DNA of 64,000 nt from Hypoxylon rubiginosum (lineage: Eukaryota; Ascomycota; Sordariomycetes; Xylariales; Hypoxylaceae), in the NCBI GenBank assembly GCA_902806565.1, contig CADCXA010000021.1:1789876-1853875 (forward strand). The letters run 5' to 3'. Below the pieces are notes generated by a model. The model was given only the letters and a program-made list of their open reading frames with translations, ran no database searches and was not told where the DNA came from. This document shows, one piece after another, positions 30,355 to 40,214 of the stretch (position 1 is its first letter; each line of letters begins with the position of its first letter). The translations under genes were made by a program, and so were the position numbers.

Positions 30355-32793
30355 ATGAGCGAAACAGACCATAGCGTCCCGTTTGAGCGAAGACCGGCGG
30401 TGAGACCTCCAATTAAATCGTGACATCCGTTAGCTGAATGATCACACACATAACCGAACTTATCAATATTAACATAACTCTGGCTTAGTGCGATAATTGT
30501 AAAACCCGAAAGGTATTTACCCCCTTGCAAAGGGGTAGTTAAGTCCCGACTCTTGACTCCCTTACTTAATGTTTTCGGCAGACAAAATGTGATAGACGGT
30601 CGCCATGCGCGAGCTGTGTGACCCTTAACGTTGCCTGCCGGAGCACTCGCCGGACACCCGAGAAGCGGCAACGCGTGATACTATCGTCGAAATACGACGA
30701 AGCCGTGCAGGATGTCAGCCGGCAGCTCGGCGACGTCAAAGAGATGCTCCAAGCGCTCATGCTGAGCAAAGACGCCACGCCGCGTTCGACGGACACGTCA
30801 TCGGAGTATGCGCATAACACGCCGCCCCCCATGATCGACGAGCAGGTCCCGAGTCTATCTAGCGTTCACGACGGGTTCAACGGCGATTCCTCGTTTCAGT
30901 CGCACGCGCACAGGGTCCAAAATGCGTTGGAGGCGACGCTTGCCGCTTCGGAGTTCATCAATGTGGAAGCTTTAGAGGCTCCAGCAACACTCTCCCCGCA
31001 GACGATCGCAGAGCTACTCCACGGCGCGGACACTACTACGAACCATGCCGCTCCCAAACCTCTCCCGCGATCAGACGACCTAGAGTTCGGAAAGCTACCG
31101 CTCCCCCCGCTAGACGTGACCCTCAAGCTCCTGCGCCTGGTCAAGACCGACCGGCAGCGGTTCTTCGTCGACCTGCCCATCTTCCACGAGGACGAGTTCA
31201 TCGACAAGTGCCGGGGGGTGTACTTCGCGACGGAGCCCGTCTCGGTCTGGACGTGGATCATCGTGAACGTCGGCCTCTACTACCTGTTCTTCGCCGTGAG
31301 CGCGGCCAACTGCCGGCGGATGGGCACGACCCTCGAGGTCATGCGCCTGCACGGCCGGGTGCTGAAGACCAACGCTGAGGCGGCCATGCAGAGCCTGCGC
31401 CTGTGCTCGGAGCCGTCGACGGAATCGTGCCGCGCCCTGGCGCTTCTCGTACGTAAGTGGATCAGTTGGAACGTAGGATCTGGCTTCTGACCGGGCTAGG
31501 GGACTTACTACGTTAAGGAGGGACACAGCACGATCGCGTGGAGGCTGTTTAGCGCCGCCGCGAGGGCGTGTCTAGACCTGGGCTTGCATCGGCTGCCCAA
31601 CGAGGCTAAGGGTCAGGAGACCGATCGGAAACGGGAGGTTTTCTGGTACATCTATATGTGGGAGAAGGGGCTGGCTATCACCTGCGGCAGGACGCCCATG
31701 ATCCATCACTACGACGTGTTGACCGCCCACCCGACTGATTTTAGTGATCGGCGCGACCTCCCGCGTCTGTAAGTAACCTCGGGAATGTATTTTATGAGGC
31801 TGTTGTTAACATCAGCAGGCTATACGGCGCCTTTGGCGACTACGCGATCCTAGCTGGAGAAATCCAGCGAAAGCTATTTTCGGCGTCGGCGCGGCACGCG
31901 TCACAAGAGGAGCGCGAAGCGCACGTAAGGAGGTTCGCCGCTCGGATCATGGACATTCAGAACTCCGTCAGATCTGTACGAACCCCCTCCCCCCACGATT
32001 CCACACTCCCTAGCCGTTGTTAACCCCCCGCTTTGCAAATTTAGGAAGATCCCAACATGGGCTCCATGTTCGACGCAGCCGCCGCGCTGATCGACATCAA
32101 GATGTACTCGCTGCTCACCCTCGTGTACCGAATCCTCCCTCCCGGCTCCCCGCAGCCGCACCCGCTGCAGTGCTCGGGCGAGTGTGTAGATGCGGCGCGT
32201 GGGACGCTGTCGGCGCTTCGGGAGATTGGCGAGAAGATGCTTCAGCGAGATCCTGCTGGATGGAGCACGCTACTAAACGTGTACGTCGATAAATGATTCT
32301 GCTTAGGTACCTACCTATCCTGCTGCTAACACTTCAACACAGGATCTTGTCCCTGGTGCCGTTTGTGTCCTTCATCGTCCTGGCCGGCAACGCCATCGCC
32401 ACCTCTTCCAGCGCCGACCTGGCTCTCCTATCCTCGGTGCTAGAAACGATGGCGCCGGTAGCGGACGACGCCCCGAACATCCGGAAGATCCACGACGCCT
32501 GCCAGCGGTTCAGCCAGGTCGCCAGCCTCATAGTATCGAGCGCGAGCAAAAGTTCCCTGCGCCGCACGGAGTACCAAGAGCCAGTTTCCAACGACGGGTT
32601 GCCCCTGAACGGCTCGGCTGAGGGCTCCGGCATGCCTGATGACGCGCACGGGATTACTATCGACTACGCTTTCCCCATGGCCCAGCAGGATTGGGATAGC
32701 GCTATGACGGGGTTCGAGTCGGCGCTGGGAGACTGGGACTCTAGGGCTCTGACGAGCACTATGGAGCCTTATATCGCAAACACAGGCTGGTGA
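30355..32793 (+). CDS. Zn2Cys6 transcription factor (fungal-specific), seven exons
   Basis: Exons are 30355-30399, 30489-30512, 30582-31448, 31500-31768, 31819-31975, 32045-32280 and 32343-32793, giving 682 residues. The zinc cluster reads C16-x2-C19-x6-C26-x5-C32-x2-C35-x6-C42 and is assembled from three exons: RRPA, the 24-nt microexon CDNCKTRK and TKCDRRSPCASC. A linker KYDEAVQDVSRQLGDVKEML probably forms the dimerising coiled coil. The fungal_trans middle region shows DLPIFHEDEFIDKC, GTYYVKEGHSTIAWRL, ARACLDLGLHRLP, WYIYMWEKGLAITCGR and VPFVSFIVLAGN. Introns are 89, 69, 51, 50, 69 and 62 nt; the last has an ideal CTGCTAACAC branch site. The donor at 31449 and its acceptor are the least certain. 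It is the only regulator in the window and a candidate controller of the neighbouring oxidase or the oxidative group. Confidence 0.88.
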
Positions 32794-33005
32794 TTTGATA
32801 GTCTGATGGGGTTTAAATAGTGATAATGTGCACCTATATGGGAGTTGAAATATCAAATGTATAGTATAGTATGTCGGTGTAATTAATAGGGGGCATGCGT
32901 GCGAGAATCATAATAGAATGTGCGATGTCATCACGTGGTAAAAAGGAAGTTGGTTTTAGGCCTGAGCCCGGCATCTGTCTAATTGCCATTAAACATCTTA
33001 GTTTA

Positions 33006-33880
33006 TCACACCTGTTGTTTCTTAATAGTATCCACGATGCTCTCCCACACCCACGGCGCGCGCCTCACCGTGTTGGAGCTCGGCTGCGCGCTGAAGTCGG
33101 CGACGGCGCGGAACATGTACCATTTCCTAGTCGCGTTCTCGGCCGCCGTATCCCTGGCCAGGTTGACGATGCCCAGCCTCCGGCTCACCGGGCGCAGGTC
33201 CGAGAGCTTCACCCTGCTGGCGCGGGGCTTGGCGATGAAGCTCATGGACGTCACGTCGAGCTCGGTGTCGGGCGGCAGCTTCCGCACGAAACGCCGCAGC
33301 ATGTCCTCCGACTGCCGCGCGAAGGGGGGGATGCGCATGTGGACGAAGGAGACGAAGGGCGAGGTGGTGTACGCTACGAAGAGTAGCGGGATCACGGCGG
33401 AGAGCGTCGCTGTTTGACACGTTAGCAAAATAAACCCTCGGGGGGAATATACCTAGATTTTGACTGACTTCGGAGGACGGTAGGCGACAGGCCTTCTTTC
33501 TCAAAGTAGGCGGGCGTGACGACGAACCCGAAGAAGACGAATATGAAGAGCGTCGAGATCTTCAGGCACGCCAAGAACGTGATTCTACCCGTGCCCGCGT
33601 GGTACACGCATAATCTCTCCGGGTAGGCTATGTACCGAGATGTCAATTAGCTAAGGCTCTATCATCATTTCTGGATAAGCTAACCGAATTGAGGTGGTGG
33701 AAGTTGAGAACTCGCTTGACTGCTCGGCTTAGGTTTGGTGGACTCGAATCTCAAACTTGAGACTGAGATCTGAGTATTTTGCCTCACTCGCAGCCCATGA
33801 GATGTCAGACTGGGGAGACGGAGAACATCAAATCTCAACGGAGTCCGGTGAGCTCTTCTAAGGAGCCCGAGGACCAGCAT
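33006..33880 (-). CDS. Putative mitochondrial inner-membrane protein (TMEM70/TMEM186-like), three exons
   Basis: Exons are 33880-33685, 33627-33469 and 33409-33006, with introns of 57 and 59 nt; the product is 252 residues. The N-terminus is arginine-rich without acids (LLRRAHRTPLRFDVLRL), as in mitochondrial presequences. Two hydrophobic segments follow, TFLACLKISTLFIFVFFGFVV and LSAVIPLLFVAYTTSPFVSFV, joined by a loop. The C-terminal half holds HMRIPPFARQSEDMLRRFVRKLPPD and a KWYMFR block. YHAGTGR-x-TF before the first helix and the two-helix layout are conserved in small fungal mitochondrial proteins related to TMEM70/TMEM186, which act in respiratory-chain or ATP-synthase assembly. The family assignment is from memory and tentative. 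The donor of intron 2 is GTCAGT, chosen because it keeps the frame. Confidence 0.65.
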
Positions 33881-34331
33881 AATTAAAGCTGTTTGATGGG
33901 GATTTTCTCATTTGAAGATGTCATCCGAGTAATCCACTGAACCTGAGATTTACGCGACGCGCGGGGATCATGAGTTGGGAGTTGGCCAGTTGTCACTCAG
34001 CTGGTAGCAGCTGAAATTCTGCTTCTTGCTTTCATGATCTCTACGACAACGGTCACAGTTTCTATTAAGAGCTCGAGATATTACTTTCTTTTAAATTTTA
34101 AAATCTTTACCATATTTATCCCCCTTTTGTCGTCTCAATGACACGCTGCGGTATACCTAAATGGGCGCTCTTAGGTTCTGAGCAGCACATAGTTGAGTAG
34201 GGAATCACTTTATTGACATAAGCTATTCTCATGACTCGTAGCCAAAATTCCTAGGTTATTTAGGAGCTGTGCTGATTCGTCGTTATGAATCCACCAAAGA
34301 ATAAGTCCAACAGTCTTTCAACTTCAGTCGC
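33881..34331. other. Intergenic, 3' of thioredoxin-fold gene
   Basis: The region contains A/T-leaning sequence with the promoter of the mitochondrial protein. Nothing further is supported. Confidence 0.5.
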
Positions 34332-35117
34332 CTAAACAATGCTCTTCTTCAGCCACTCCTCCCACTGCTCCTTCGTCCACGAGGAGCTGATATCATTCGC
34401 AACCACGCCGTCGAAGATCACGGTCGGGCTGACGTGCACGCTAACCAGCCTGGCGTATCGGATCTGCAGCTTCAGGTCGTTGGTAACCTTGTTACCGCCG
34501 TTTGCGTGCCCGCCGTCGGGCACCTTATCGGGAATCACCAGTAGGTCGTACAGCTTAGCCTCGTCGACGCCGACGCTCGCGCCCAGCTTCGCGAGCCGCT
34601 TGTAAGTCTCATTGCGGGTCTCGTTGACGAGGGCCTCGTCGAAGTACTGGAGCTGGTCTTTGAACAGGGCGTCGCTGAAGGCCCAGTACTTGTCGGGCGC
34701 GAGCTGCAGCACGGCGACGCCGGCCTCGTGCACCAGGGTCGACGACGGGTGCCACGGCTGCACCTGCTGCCGGAAGATGACCTGCAGGCTGGCCGCCCAC
34801 TTGGGGTTCGCCTTGATCAGCGGCACCACCGTGTGGTACACCGTCTTGAACTGCTTGGCGGAGAACGGGCACACGTAGTCTAGGAACAGCTCCAGCGTGT
34901 GCACGGCGGGCGGCACGCCGCTGGCGGTAGCGGCAGGTTGGCCGAAGAGCAGACGCTGGCCTGCGAATTTGGGATTGAGCGCCATGGTTGGTCGTGTGGT
35001 GGTGAAGTGACGATATTTGAGGATGAGGAAGTAGGAGCTTGGAACTGAGCGACTAGAAACTGGATTGAGGAGGTGTTTGCTACAGACAAAGGGGGAGAAA
35101 CTCCGAGGTAGGCGCAT
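34332..35117 (-). CDS. Thioredoxin-fold (DsbA-like) protein, possibly mitochondrial
   Basis: This single-exon gene encodes 261 residues. The core shows a thioredoxin fold: LELFLDYVCPFSAKQF with a CPFS active-site-like motif (Cys83, single cysteine), helical middle part, and the cis-proline loop HVSPTVIFDGVV before the last strands. This layout matches DsbA-like/thioredoxin_4 proteins, though with one cysteine it would not be a classic disulfide oxidase. Residues 1-44 (arginine- and serine-rich, ending RHFTTTRPT) look like a mitochondrial presequence. A second ATG at 34985 (MALNPKF) would give a cytosolic form without it. The substrate is unknown. Confidence 0.75.
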   Translation of the reverse strand: MRLPRSFSPFVCSKHLLNPVSSRSVPSSYFLILKYRHFTTTRPTMALNPKFAGQRLLFGQPAATASGVPPAVHTLELFLDYVCPFSAKQFKTVYHTVVPLIKANPKWAASLQVIFRQQVQPWHPSSTLVHEAGVAVLQLAPDKYWAFSDALFKDQLQYFDEALVNETRNETYKRLAKLGASVGVDEAKLYDLLVIPDKVPDGGHANGGNKVTNDLKLQIRYARLVSVHVSPTVIFDGVVANDISSSWTKEQWEEWLKKSIV

Positions 35118-35437
35118 TCGGGATAAGGCACGGAGCTAACGAGATAGATGATATGGCAGCTGAAGCTGACTGGAAGATCCGTCAAGGTGGGACGCCGAAT
35201 AATAAATGCAAGTAGTGACGCCATATATAGCACATTTTATGATATGCTGCAGCTACCGTTATGGCGGGGTAGCTCCAGTCTATAGCTTTGTTGGTGGTGC
35301 AGAGCTGCATGCAACTTGCTCACCCCGATCTAGACCTCGGTGCCCGGAGGAGGGACTTCACATGCATATGCGGTACGATACAGGTATCTAGCGCTGTATA
35401 GGTACGATAAAAATTCTTATTTAAATTGAAATCGTCA
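35118..35437. other. Intergenic between two co-oriented minus-strand genes
   Basis: This 320-bp gap contains the promoter of the thioredoxin-fold gene and the terminator side of the oxygenase gene upstream. No other feature is visible. Confidence 0.45.
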
Positions 35438-36637
35438 TTAGACTGTATTCTTCGCTATAATTCCCCTAGCAAACTCCCCGAAGGAAATGTGTTGATCTAG
35501 ATCAACTTCGTCTTCGAGATTCGGCTGCGTGAAGACGGCTAGCGTGTTCCGAGCGATACCTTTAGCATATGCTCCCCTGACCGAATGCTCCACGGCCTTG
35601 AACTTCCCTCGCGTGATTCTCTCGAGCGCTTCGCCTGTTTGGAAGGCGATACAGTCTCTGGGAATCTTGACCTGGACCGGCACTCCCTTCCTGTCTTTAA
35701 TCCAGAGTCCGGCCTGCGGATCCGGTGATCCGGGTAGTTCTTCCAAAATCGGCAACAGGTCTGGGACCTTCTCGCCGAAGTTAGGCACCTTCGCGTCCGT
35801 CTTTAGCTCGTTGATGAACATGGCTGATGTTAGGCCCGTCAAACAGCCGTGATCCTTGTGCACCGCGCACCAGTTATCTTCCTCTTGACCCTTTGCCATA
35901 GCCTCCTCGGGCATCGGGTAGTAGTGGAGGAGCCTCGCCTTCGTAGTAGATGAGGACTTGACCGTCTTCTCTAGGTACGCCGAAGGATAACCAGGAATTT
36001 CCTTCTCGGCGAACTTGTCGCAAGCCCGCGCGACTAGCACCGCCGTGTCGATGATGAGGTTGCACATCTGTTCGATGGTCGGCCTAAAACCCGGCAGCGT
36101 CTCATTCGGCGGCCATGAGTTTGGTGCCAAGTACTCTGGAAATTCTTCTAGAGGAAACTTCTGCGTCGGCTCAGCAGACTCGAGAGACGGGTCCACATAG
36201 AATGCGCAATTGGCGTAGAATGAGCCCTTATACTCGTCGGCTCCGCCGTCCTTAAGTTTCTCCCTGCCTTTGGACCATCCGACTAGATATTTGGCTGCTT
36301 CGTTCGTAAATTTGTCTAAAATCTTGTTAGGTTCGTGGGGTATTGGTGAGACTATTCATTTATCTCGGCTTACCGAAGTCTGTCTCTGATAAGTTACCCA
36401 TGTAAGAGGCGTAAGATAAGAGTTGGTGTCTTAACCGTGGGAACTCGGCGGGGACATCTTTAACCACGAGAATGCCTAAGGATTCGGGACCGAATGCTTC
36501 TTGTAGCGTCTCAAAAGAGATGTTCCCTATCGAATGGTTAGCAATTGAGATTTGTTTTCTCGGCTCAGTGGCGTGACTGTATATTTACCACTCTTGAGAT
36601 CGGCCAGCGATACTACGACGGGCTGCGCTGTCGCCAT
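35438..36637 (-). CDS. 2-oxoglutarate/Fe(II)-dependent dioxygenase (isopenicillin N synthase-like fold)
   Basis: Exons are 36637-36589, 36526-36374 and 36315-35438, with introns of 62 nt (GTAAAT...GATAG) and 58 nt (GTAAGC...TTTAG). The product is 359 residues. The N-terminus MATAQPVVVSLADLKSG...FGILVVKDVP pattern (here SLGILVVKDVP) is that of the DIOX_N region. The iron facial triad is His220-x-Asp222 in VHKDHGCLTGLTSAMF and His311 in FKAVEHSVRG, with Arg315 a likely 2-oxoglutarate binder. Such enzymes hydroxylate or desaturate small molecules. Fungal members with the HxDHG.LTGLTSAM block are widely conserved and of unknown substrate, so a housekeeping role is as likely as a secondary one. 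Confidence 0.85.
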
Positions 36638-37502
36638 GAGTAAAATTCGTATGTCTCCTAAATGCAGAAGCAACAGAGCAGGAGCTAATAACGTAATTTT
36701 AGTATCGAGCTAAAGTTCAGCATTTCTATATGAATTTGTTCAAGATAGGACATCATATCTTTTTACATCTTCGCCCTAAGGATATCGTCGGGATTCAGCT
36801 AAAAGAGTCTGGAACAAATCCCCATGGCCGGAGCACTCCGCCCTCCTGCAGGAGATTACCGCTAAGCTACGGTTTATACTCTTCCGTATCTTGGTGTAAC
36901 ACCACAACCTGGCTATCAAGCTGACCGCCAATAATACTTCAAGTGTAATTCGAAAAAAATAATAAGTTTGGAATATGGAACAGTGGCATCCGCAAGTCTG
37001 TAATCTGTGAGGTATAGTTGCTAACCCATATACGCTCGTAATCAGTAACAGTTAATCCATAAGCAGGTAACCCGTAAGCTTGTAATCCGTAAGCTTATAA
37101 TCCGTAAGCATGTAATCCGTAACAGTATAACCCACCAGCCTGTCAGCCTATAAGCCATTGTAATCCGTCACACTGGGACTTATCTCTTACAGTAACAGTA
37201 TTATCTATAAGCCTGTGTTCCGTGATACGTAATACTGTGATTCGAAGCACTGTAATCTATAATACTGTAATTCACACTGTAATCTGTAATCCATAAGCCT
37301 ATAATCCGTAACGACATAATCCGTAATCGTATATTAATTTTCTGGGGTAATTTTGGTGGGGCATTTTAAGGTTGAGAATCGAAAGTGACGCCAACGCAAT
37401 TTGTAGCTATTTGTAGCTAGAGCTCCAACTTACATTTCGCCATCTTCGATCGTCAACTTACTCAACTACTTACTTGTAGATTTAACCCTGATCCATATCA
37501 AG
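36638..37502. other. Divergent intergenic region, oxygenase / FRG1
   Basis: It holds both promoters and the degenerate repeat at 37021-37330. A G/C-rich stretch at about 36825-36890 resembles part of a tRNA (box-A-like TAGCTTAGCGG on the minus strand) but lacks a convincing T arm. Confidence 0.45.
37021..37330. repeat. Degenerate tandem array of GTAATCCGTAAGC-like units
   Basis: About 300 bp consist of imperfect units built on TAATCCGTAAGC / TAACCCGTAAGC / TAATCTGTAAT, spaced roughly 12-15 bp. Units are clearest at 37070-37125. It lies 170-480 bp upstream of FRG1. Function, if any, is unknown. Confidence 0.75.
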
Positions 37503-38364
37503 ATGGTGAAGCCGCTCTCTTTCAAGGGCGACAAGAAGCCCAAAAAGAGAAAGCGGGCAGAAGCAGATCCGTCGATTGACGATACAGGTCCCAGCAATCT
37601 TGCGGTAGCTACAACAGAAGACGGCGAGCATGATGATAGCTGGGTGTCGGCTGAAGCAGCCGGAGACGTCCAGGGCCCTGTTATGATTGTGCTTCCGACC
37701 GATCCACCTACGTGTCTAGCTTGCGATGCCAATGGCAAGATCTTCACTGATCCTATCGTCAACATCATCGATGGAAACCCTTCCACCGCCGAACCACACG
37801 ACGTGCGACAGGTCTGGGTTGCGAACAAGATATACGGGACGGATAATTTCAGGTTTAAAGGCCGTTACGGAAAGTATGTAATCTTGCCATTCCTACCATT
37901 TACTAGCTTAATATTGACTTGCCTTGCCTAGATACCTCAGCTGTGACAAATACGGCATTCTTACCGCCACGTCCGAAGCCATAACAGCGCTCGAAACCTG
38001 GACCGTAATCCTGACCCACGACACCCAGGGAACGTTCCAAGTCCAGTCGCAGCGAGAGACTTTCCTGACGACCAAAGAATCTACGAAAGTGAATGGCACG
38101 CCGGAGATTCGTGGTGATGCCACCGAGATCAGCTTCGATACTACTCTGAGAATCCGCATGCAAGCACGTTTCAAACCCCGAATCAAGGCGTCAAAGGAAG
38201 AGAGGGCAAAAGAAAAGATCAGTCGGCAGGAACTAGAGGAGGCCGTGGGCAGGCGGCTCAACGAAGACGAGGTCAGGTCTCTGAAGAAGGCAAGACGGGA
38301 GGGCGACTATCACGAGCAGTTGTTGGACCTAAAGTCTAAAAACAAGCACGACAAATACGGTTGA
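37503..38364 (+). CDS. FRG1: FRG1-like protein
   Basis: Exons are 37503-37873 and 37932-38364 with a 58-nt intron (GTATGT...GCCTAG); the product is 267 residues. A basic N-terminus (KPKKRKR, nuclear localisation type) precedes the fascin-like beta-trefoil: GPVMIVLPTDPPTCLACD, VWVANKIYGTDNFRFKGRYGKYLSCDKYGILTATSEAI, and ETWTVI. A Lys/Glu-rich C-terminus ends in HDKYG. This is the FRG1 family, nuclear/nucleolar RNA-associated and actin-bundling proteins found from fungi to humans. It ends 32 bp from the end of the convergent WD40 gene, so their 3' UTRs must overlap. Confidence 0.93.
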
Positions 38365-38396
38365 AGTAATGGATTACGGTGTATGGGTATCTTGAT

Positions 38397-39630
38397 TTAC
38401 GCGTTCGGTCTCCATGCTTTGATATACCCGTCCTCTCCGGCACTGAAGACCATCTGCGCTTCATCGTAGAAACAGAAACTACGAACGATCTCCGAGGAGT
38501 GAGCGCCGGGCAAGCCTACGCTACTGTCTCGGTCTAGATTCCACCCTTGGCCCTTTGTTAGATAGACTAACTCGAACGCCTCCGTTCTGCACAGATATCA
38601 AAATTAGCGACAAACAACAGCAAATTTTGATATCCATGTCAACTTACTCATGCGCACCAGCACCAATCACCGCCCCGGTACCATTCGATTTGGCGAAGAC
38701 ATTGGCAACGTACTGGCAGCCAAGGACATTTCGCATGTCCCCAAAGTTGGTCGTGGCAGCTCCGTTTTCGTGGGTTTCGGCCATGTCGTAAAGAGCAAGC
38801 TTCTCATCGTGGGAGAGGGCAAATACTTCAGTGTCGTTGAGGAATGCTGCGTGATGGATAGAAGCATCGTGGTTGAAGGTCTGAATTATAACTTCGTCCT
38901 CGTCGGTGATTCTAGTATCACAGATATTTACGAGACCATCTGTCGATCCCGACAGGAGAATATTATGGTCGCTCGGGTGGAAGTTCACCTGAGAAGATAT
39001 TAGCATACGTGAGGCTCTTACCGTGGGTAGCTAATGCATGCAGACCTCTGTCACATCGTCACTATGGACCTCCTTGTAGTGAAGCTTTGGGGTAGGCGTT
39101 GATCGGACGTCCCTGGATACGAGCTTAAGCAAGTGTGCAGCTTGCACTTATGCGATACGATTCGCTCACCATACTAAAATAGATGCTTGATGATCTTGTA
39201 GCTCGGTGCCGGCCACGACGGAGAAACCTGCACTGGAGCACGCTAGGGACAGCACGGGGACTCGATTATCTATATTACTCCTCAGCATCATCTTCATACA
39301 TGAAATTGCCGCGAGATTCCAACCTGTCAGCCTGGCCACCTCGGCCTGCTGTGGATCTAGTCTTAAATCCCACATCGACAAACTTCCATCCTCCCCTGCC
39401 GTACATACGATAGCGTTCACTCCATCGTACGCCTTGGCACATGTGATGTTGCCGTGGCGTGTGACAAGGTTGACCTGCGGACCCGTGCTCAGATTGGTTG
39501 GGCTGAATACTGAGAGCTTCTGGTCCGAAGAGATGGTCGCCGGTCCTGATGTGAGGGGGATGATATCAAGGACGTAGACTTCCTCGCGTAACGGTATTCT
39601 GTACCCGTCTACACAGGTAAGGGGGTACAT
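38397..39630 (-). CDS. WD40-repeat protein, WDR89-like
   Basis: Exons are 39630-39170, 39112-39046, 38988-38648 and 38586-38397, with introns of 57, 57 and 61 nt; the product is 352 residues. WD-type blades are recognisable: CTAGEDGSLSMWDLR, DHQASILVWDVRS, NFHPSDHNILLSGSTDGLVNICD, AFALSHDEKLALYDM-like, and the last blade MVFSAGEDGYIKAWRPNA. Order and spacing match WDR89-type single-propeller proteins, a conserved family of unknown role. The start at 39630 is the first ATG; the frame extends upstream only without an ATG (in-frame TGA shortly before). Intron 2 uses a GTCTGC donor, needed to avoid an in-frame TAG. Confidence 0.85.
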
Positions 39631-40214
39631 GGCTTGGGCCTCTTCAAAATCTCCGGGCACGTATCACAGTACTTTAGGTACCTGTGAGAATTGGTACCCC
39701 TTGTTTCCTTATAACTGTAACCTGTAAATGTTTGGCTTGGCTGTATATGCTCCCGCATGCGCTGGTAAGCTGAATTAGTAGGCCGTCTTCCAATTTGTCG
39801 ACCTATCATCAATAATTCTTGATTCGTCTTGATTCGGTTGCGTCCGAAGATTGAATTTTCAAGAGCTTCAAATATTTGAATTCGGCCAAGCTTTCTAGGT
39901 TGCTAGGGTGTATGGATAAAAAACAAAAGACCCACCAGATGTGGCGTATTCGACCAATCAAATGAAATAACATTATTTCAGCCAGTCTGACGTCGCGTTG
40001 TACCAGGGTAGCCTTAAGCCGATCTGGACAGCTTGTAAGTTTAGAGCTTCTGCCGCCTTCTAAGCTCCTTTTTAATTATCACTATCACGATCACAGCCTA
40101 CAAACCACCTTTGTTTCTTTCTTTTCTCCTAGCTAACATACTATTTATAGCCTCCACAGGGGATCATGACATTACTACAGTGCTTATGATCTTGCTCTTA
40201 GCAATCTTTTCACC
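39631..40214. promoter_or_regulatory. Divergent promoter region, WDR89-like / HRD3
   Basis: Both start codons face away from this 584-bp gap. A pyrimidine-rich stretch (about 40105-40135) before the HRD3 start fits a fungal transcription start zone. No gene is supported. Confidence 0.45.

Noticed and set aside
36820..36890. tRNA-like sequence on the minus strand (TAGCTTAGCGG)
   Set aside because: Only a box-A-like stretch is present. I could not find a matching T arm with GGTTCRA or paired acceptor stem.
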